From NCBI GenBank assembly GCA_963729275.1, contig CAVSNH010000013.1, forward strand, positions 248,001 to 312,000: DNA of 64,000 bases, in the 5' to 3' direction. The DNA is from CAVSNH01 sp963729275. Its GTDB lineage: Bacteria; Actinomycetota; Acidimicrobiia; Acidimicrobiales; RAAP-2. Below the pieces are notes generated by a model that did not search any database, had not been told where the DNA came from, and worked only from the letters and a program-made list of their open reading frames with translations. Each line of letters begins with the position of its first letter. The stretch's first letter is position 1. A program made the translations under genes and the position numbers. Below are positions 59,955 through 64,000 of this stretch, one piece after another.

Positions 59955-61094
59955 TCAGTCGAGTAGCCTCGCCGACAAGTCCGCGACGGCATGCTCGCTC
60001 ATGCCGGGCAGAACGTGGCCGTACACGGCCAGGGTGATGTTGACGCTGCTGTGCCCGAGTAGCTCCTGCACCACCTTGGGCTGCGCACCGTTGGCAAGCA
60101 AGAGCGTGGCGCACGTGTGGCGCAGGTCGTGAAGCCGGATGCGTGGCAGACCGGCAGCCTTGGCCGCCTCCCCGAACCAGGCCGAGAGAGTGTCAGGGTG
60201 CGCCGGCTTGCCCAACTCGTCGCAGATCACGAAACCTTGGTCGTCCTAGGCGCTGCCGGCAGCCAGCCGCTCCCGGCCCTGGCGGACCCTGTGGGCGCGC
60301 AGCAGGGTCACCAGCCTGTCGTCGAGTGGGATGGTGCGCCGGCCGGCGTCGGTCTTGGGTGTCGATGCCTCGGCCTTGCCGTCCACCACCACACCCGTCT
60401 CGCACACGACGAGTCGCTTCTCGTCGAGGTCGACGTTGGGCCAGCGAAGCCCGGCAGCCTCACCGCGGCGAAGCCCACCGAGAAGGAACAGGGACCACGC
60501 AACAGCGAGCCGGTCCTCCCGCGTCGCGTCGAGGAAACTGCGCGCCTGCTGCGCGGTCCAAGGCGACATGGCCTTCGACTTGCCCGACGGCCGTCGGATA
60601 CCAGCGACCCGGGTTGCTGCCGATGAGGCCGGCCTCCACCGCCCAGGCACACGCTGCCTTCACCACACCCACGGCGACCTGTCGTGACCGCGGTGACAGG
60701 CCCTGCGGCCGGTGCTGGTCCTGTCGGTGCGGAGCTGCTCGGAGAAGGCGACCACCTGCTGCGGAGTGAGCGCCGCCACCCGATGCCCGCCGATCTTGGG
60801 CACGATCCAAGCGTCGATGGCGTAGGTGTATTGCGCCAACGTCGAGGCTCGAAGCTCACGGCTGCGCTGCGCCGGCAGCCAGTGGTCGCGGAGAAGCTGC
60901 TCGACGGTCAGCGGCTCGTCGGGACGCCAGCTCCCCTCCTCCACCTTGGCGAGCGTTGCGTTTAGGCGGGCCTGGGCCGCCTTCTTCGTCGTGAACCCGC
61001 CCTTGCTGTGTTGGACCCTTCGGCCATTGGCCGGATCGACGGTGAACCAGTAGGCCGTGTGCGTGTTACCTCGCTGCCGGATGCTGCTCTTCAC
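59955..61094 (-). pseudogene. Tyrosine integrase, broken by two frameshifts and one stop
   Basis: The pieces line up as one phage-type integrase of about 380 residues. From GTG 61094 (AGGAGG upstream) come an arm-binding-like segment and the core-binding domain (TVEQLLRDHWLPAQRSRELR, YTYAIDAWIVPKIGGHRVAA). The frame shifts near 60700 and again near 60610, then the catalytic part follows (LGGLRRGEAAGLRW with Arg I). An amber codon at 60246-60248 (GSA-stop-DDQGF) precedes LHDLRHTCATLLLANGAQPK with the HxxR motif and LGHSSVNITLAVYGHV with the Tyr. All catalytic residues are identifiable, but no intact frame joins them. Confidence 0.9.
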
Positions 61095-61640
61095 TTGCTG
61101 TCCTCCTCGTCAGATACTTCACAACCCACTTCGGATCGTTGACCGTTCTGTCGATGAATCCCTTGCCAGTCGCGGGTTCGGCCGCCAGCGGCGTCTTGCC
61201 CATCTCGTCCAGTAGCTCCCGGTCGAGCTGGTGCGTGACTCGGCCACGGACGGCTTGCAACGCACGAGACTCGGCATCCTGCGCGACCCGCTCAGCGACT
61301 CTCCGGTCGCGTTCGGCCAGGAGGGGCCGACCCCAGCGGTGGGCGGCGGCGGCCACGACGTCCAGTGGCTCGATGTCCCGACGACCTGCTCGAAGTCAAA
61401 GGCGTCGGGCCGCCTCCTGCTCCACCCTGCCGACCATTTCAGACAACGCCTCCACCGTCCCAACCGACGCGTACTGAAGGCCCCACCGGTCCAGCCACGG
61501 CTTCCTGGCAGCAAGGTGCTTCTCTACCGCCTCTGCGACCGTGCGCTCGAAGGCGTCCCTGGCCGGGCTCGTGAGCGTCTCCCGGGTGAGTACCCACCCG
61601 CCGCCATCGGCGACGACGGCACGGAGGTAGCCGGTCGGCC
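61066..61640 (-). pseudogene. Decayed gene next to the right attachment site
   Basis: Two frames carry parts of one helical, charged protein: TSPARDAFERTVAEAVEKHL and YASVGTVEALSEMVGRVEQE in one, RVAERVAQDAESRALQAVRG and KGFIDRTVNDPKWVVKYLTR in the other. The 3' end overlaps the integrase start by 29 bp, so it was probably coupled to it. I cannot name the family; genes in this place are often element-specific helpers or excisionase-like. No start is preserved. Confidence 0.6.
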
Positions 61641-61679
61641 AAGTGGTGTCACCCTCGAGAACCTCGGCCTCCTGGCCGG

Positions 61680-61715
61680 CAAGAGGTTCGAGGGTTCGAG
61701 TCCCTTCGCCTCCAC
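61680..61715 (+). repeat. Right attachment core (attR)
   Basis: An exact copy of 55585-55620, but without the 5' half of the tRNA, so it is not a second tRNA gene. The bases before (GCCGG) differ from the tRNA stem, showing where the identity ends. Confidence 0.9.
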
Positions 61716-62031
61716 TCAACACTTGCTCTGCGTACGTGGTGGAGTTGGCCACTGCCGCTCGTGGTTCGAGGCCACCGCCGCAGTCCATCTGGCCTGGCGC
61801 CGCTGCCGGTGGCCGAGGCCAGGAGGATCGACAGCGATGCCGTCGGTGGATGGCTCCGCTAGTCATCGGCACTGCATTCGTCTCATCGGCACTGGATTTG
61901 TCGCCCTACTGGTCATGACCGCCTACCTGCAGCTCCTTCGGCGCGGGCGTTCGGGTCGGTCGCGATCGTAGTCACGAGCTCGGCACCGCTTCCCGGGTGA
62001 AGGCCGCCGCTCTCCCCGAGGAATCGAAGGC
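61716..62031. other. Intergenic region right of the element
   Basis: About 316 bp between attR and the end of the Sap-like gene hold no frame that I can support. I see no further tRNA, repeat or strong hairpin here. Confidence 0.5.
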
Positions 62032-62694
62032 TCAGGACCCCACGATGCCGAGTATGCCGCTGGTGACGAGATAGATGCCGACCAGCACCGAGGCGATCGC
62101 GAAGATCCCGGGACCGGCATCCACGACGCGATCTCTCAATTCCGCGAGGTGAGCTTCGGCCTCTCCCGGTCGTCGGGCGTAGTACAGGAAGATCAAGCCG
62201 ACAGTTGCAGTCGACACGATCGTGAAGACGAGAAAGGCGACCAATGCGATGACCGCCGCCGAATGGTGACGGACGAGCACCACGGCGAGAGCTGCGGTGA
62301 GCGTCCACGGCTGCTCCAGTACGCCGACGATTGCCGCTTGCCAGGGATTCAGTTTCTTGAGGTCTGCCGTGAGCTTCTTGGTGACTTTGGAACCCGTGCG
62401 GGGCACGTTTCGGTGCTGCCACTGACGAACGGCCACCACGAGCAAAGCCATGCCGAGCAAGATCTCGACGGCGTCCACAGCTAGGTGGCCGCTGCCTCGT
62501 TGGCTGACCCTGATTCCACCGAGCGCATAGCTGGCGATGAAGACGATGACGAGCGAAATAGACCAGCCCACGAGGAACGCCGCGGCATTTACCCGCGCTC
62601 GCGTCGAGGCCAGCAACAGGATGAACACCACGATCGTGCTGGGTGACAGGCTGGCGAGCAAGCCGAGGAGAAGAACCGTGATGATCAAGCCCAC
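62032..62694 (-). CDS. Sap (sulfolipid-1-addressing)/GAP family membrane protein
   Basis: The 220-residue protein has six hydrophobic segments and the Sap/GAP pattern: LASLSPSTIVVFILLLASTR near 14-33, LVGWSISLVIVFIASYALGG and LNPWQAAIVGVLEQPWTLTA. In mycobacteria Sap and GAP proteins help place sulfolipid or glycopeptidolipid at the surface; what the homologue carries here is not known. The ATG at 62694 has no strong Shine-Dalgarno sequence. It is divergent from the NTF2-fold pair across 400 bp. Confidence 0.82.
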   Translation of the reverse strand: MGLIITVLLLGLLASLSPSTIVVFILLLASTRARVNAAAFLVGWSISLVIVFIASYALGGIRVSQRGSGHLAVDAVEILLGMALLVVAVRQWQHRNVPRTGSKVTKKLTADLKKLNPWQAAIVGVLEQPWTLTAALAVVLVRHHSAAVIALVAFLVFTIVSTATVGLIFLYYARRPGEAEAHLAELRDRVVDAGPGIFAIASVLVGIYLVTSGILGIVGS

Positions 62695-63093
62695 GGTCAG
62701 ACGCTCTGCCTCTCTTGTTTGTGCTGGCGACAGTTCTCAGTGACGGGGTGCAACTGATCGGCCATTGCCATCTCGTCATGTCACGAGGCTGGTGCAGGAG
62801 AGGCAAGCCGCCCCCTCGCAGTGACTCTCACAAGGTGGCCCTTCAGCTCGAGCCAGCAGGACGATCGGACGACGGCCGCGAACGAAGAGTAGCCGGGCTG
62901 GATCGCCATCAGCCGCGCCAATGCTCCGGATCGCATTTACTCGCCCGTCCACGGCATGGGTGCGACGCCAATGCGGTTCAGAAGGTGTACCTGCTCTCTG
63001 GCAGAGTGTCGCCGCAGGCTCAGGCTTCACGCAGCGGCTTCCGAGGACCCGACGCAATCGGAACGCAGCCGGCGGAGAAACTAGCCTGATCTC
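62695..63093. other. Intergenic region, no supported gene
   Basis: About 400 bp between the divergent Sap-like and SnoaL-like genes. I see no convincing frame. A -10-like TAGCCT at 63082-63087 lies six bases before the GTG at 63094, so the next message may be leaderless. Confidence 0.5.
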
Positions 63094-63588
63094 GTGACCG
63101 ACAGAACAGAGGAAGCGCTCGCAACGTATCGCCAGATGGTGGCAGCGCGTGACCGGATCGAGGGGGGCGAGCTTCCGTGGTCGGCGCTGGCCGACTACTT
63201 CACCGAGAATGCCGTCTACATCGATTCGGCCTGGGGTCGGTTCGAAGGTCTGCCAGCGATCAAGCAGTTCATGGGGGACAGCATGATGGGGCTGGACGAC
63301 TGGCGTTTTCCCGAAGAATGGACGATGGCGGACGGTGATCGAGTTGTCAGCATGTGGTGGAATCAACTGCCCGGAAGGCGAGTAGATGGGTCGCAGTACC
63401 GCGTCGCGGGCCTCTCCATTCTGCGCTACGCAGGTGAGGGCAAGTTCGACTACGAGTACGACGTATTCAACATGCAGCAGGTCATGGATGTCATAGCCGA
63501 GAGCGGCTGGAAGCCGAAAGGGCCGATGAACGCTCCGCCCGATCCCCCGAACCGCGACACGACCGCACCCCCGCGTGCTGACCACTGA
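63094..63588 (+). CDS. SnoaL/NTF2-fold protein
   Basis: The 164-residue protein shows an NTF2 pattern: YRQMVAARDRIEGGELPWSA, YFTENAVYIDSAWGRFEGLP and RVVSMWWNQLPGRRVDGSQY. It resembles the protein that closes the CYP51 operon (both share a DGS-x-Y-x-(I/V)-AGL block followed by an aromatic strand). No catalytic residue pair is certain. The GTG at 63094 follows a -10-like element closely. Its TGA overlaps the next ATG (TGATG), implying joint translation. Confidence 0.82.
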   Translation: MTDRTEEALATYRQMVAARDRIEGGELPWSALADYFTENAVYIDSAWGRFEGLPAIKQFMGDSMMGLDDWRFPEEWTMADGDRVVSMWWNQLPGRRVDGSQYRVAGLSILRYAGEGKFDYEYDVFNMQQVMDVIAESGWKPKGPMNAPPDPPNRDTTAPPRADH

Positions 63589-63992
63589 TGATCAGATCGC
63601 CGGCATCTTCCGCCGACGCCCTCATTCGCGCCACGATCGAGCGCTATCAGGCCACCTTCAATTCCGGTGACAGAGATGGCTGGCTCGCGCTGTTTACCCA
63701 TGACGGTGTGCTCGAGGACCCTGTTGGATCGCCACCTCGAGTGGGGCGTGATGGCCTTGCCGCCTTCTGGGGCCAAATTCATGGTGGCAAGCAATACGAC
63801 GTCGAACGCGCTGTTCGCATGGTCCAGCGACCGTTGGTGTGTGGTCTCGAAGCGGCGTGGGCCTTTGAGCTCCGCATACCCGTCGCCCAACGGATCGGAG
63901 TGGTCGAGATCATCGATCAGGCGATCTTCACCAACGACGGGTTGATCCGCCGATTGCGCGCATTCTGGAGCGAAGCCACCATCCGGGTCTGA
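63588..63992 (+). CDS. Ketosteroid isomerase-like NTF2-fold protein
   Basis: The 134-residue protein has the short NTF2/ketosteroid isomerase form: TFNSGDRDGWLALFTHDGVL, then EDPVGSPPRVGRDGLAAFWG and IDQAIFTNDGLIRRLRAFWS. The RDGWLALF-x-DDGV-x-EDP(V/I)G block recalls mycobacterial Rv0760c, a steroid-binding member from the CYP51 region. The isomerase residues are not proven. The gene is complete, with its stop eight bases from the window edge, and is coupled to the SnoaL-like gene before it. Confidence 0.85.
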   Translation: MIRSPASSADALIRATIERYQATFNSGDRDGWLALFTHDGVLEDPVGSPPRVGRDGLAAFWGQIHGGKQYDVERAVRMVQRPLVCGLEAAWAFELRIPVAQRIGVVEIIDQAIFTNDGLIRRLRAFWSEATIRV

Positions 63993-64000
63993 ACACTGTG

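Larger units (their letters stand above)
55585..61715. mobile_element. Decayed integrative element in tRNA-Ala(GGC), about 6.1 kb
   Basis: Bounded by exact 36-bp copies of the tRNA 3' half. Inside are an integrase pseudogene and a second broken gene beside the right end, an IS481-type remnant and a truncated group II intron near the left end, two secreted-protein genes, one gene of unknown type and pieces of a TIG-domain gene. No intact recombinase remains, so it cannot excise by itself. Lack of phage, plasmid or conjugation genes leaves its original type open. Confidence 0.87.

Noticed and set aside
61680..61715. Second tRNA gene at the right end of the element
   Set aside because: Only the 3' half matches; acceptor 5' strand, D-arm and anticodon are absent. 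It is an attachment copy.
62715..63089. Plus-strand frame of 124 codons before the SnoaL-like gene
   Set aside because: Low-complexity composition, no motif and no start signal; left as intergenic.

Overview
The window is about 64 kb of high-GC DNA whose gene content and order fit a member of the Actinomycetota. Pointers to the class Acidimicrobiia are the hrcA-dnaJ-rsmE / phoH-ybeY-corC-era order, a BldD regulator, many F420-type LLM enzymes, actinobacterial DUF1707 and DUF2510 proteins, and a mycobacterial-type CYP51 cluster. Class-level placement is inference from content and synteny, not from a marker tree. GTG starts and 4-base stop/start overlaps (ATGA, GTGA) are common and were used to set many starts.

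Layout. 1-11 kb is core: the 3' part of a dinG-type helicase, a methyltransferase, then one long minus-strand series (hrcA-dnaJ-rsmE, bldD plus a BldC-like HTH gene, HIT, phoH, ybeY, corC, era) headed by a CIRCE operator, and a DtxR-type regulator. 11-22 kb holds a surface-polysaccharide set (three glycosyltransferases, a two-domain alpha/beta hydrolase, an O-antigen-type ABC exporter) around lepA and rpsT. 22-33 kb is a catabolic or lipid region. One arm is a minus-strand series of dehydrogenases, an LLM enzyme, a hotdog thioesterase and a solute-binding lipoprotein. The other is a plus-strand tetR-cyp123-SDR-cyp51-ferredoxin series matching the mycobacterial CYP51 neighbourhood. 33-41 kb carries a CPA1 antiporter and an imuA'-imuB-dnaE2 mutasome operon with a perfect LexA box over its first codon. 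41-55 kb is mostly housekeeping: holA, a folP2-like gene, a CnoX-like thioredoxin, a phosphotransferase, PAC2, leuS, a class B PBP and a secreted GH92 mannosidase.

At 55.5 kb a tRNA-Ala(GGC) gene is the left end of a decayed integrative element. A 36-bp exact copy of the tRNA 3' half recurs at 61.7 kb. The 6.1 kb between holds an integrase with two frameshifts and a stop, an IS481-type transposase remnant joined to a truncated group II intron, two secreted proteins of unknown function and a pair of diverged repeats. Beyond the element lie a Sap/GAP-type membrane protein and two coupled NTF2-fold proteins, one resembling the ketosteroid-isomerase-like protein of the mycobacterial CYP51 region.

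I found no rRNA, CRISPR array, toxin-antitoxin pair or complete defence system. The most useful leads are the CYP51 cluster, the BldD/HTH pair inside a housekeeping series, the SOS mutasome with an apparently shortened ImuB, and the decayed tRNA-Ala element with its unexplained cargo.
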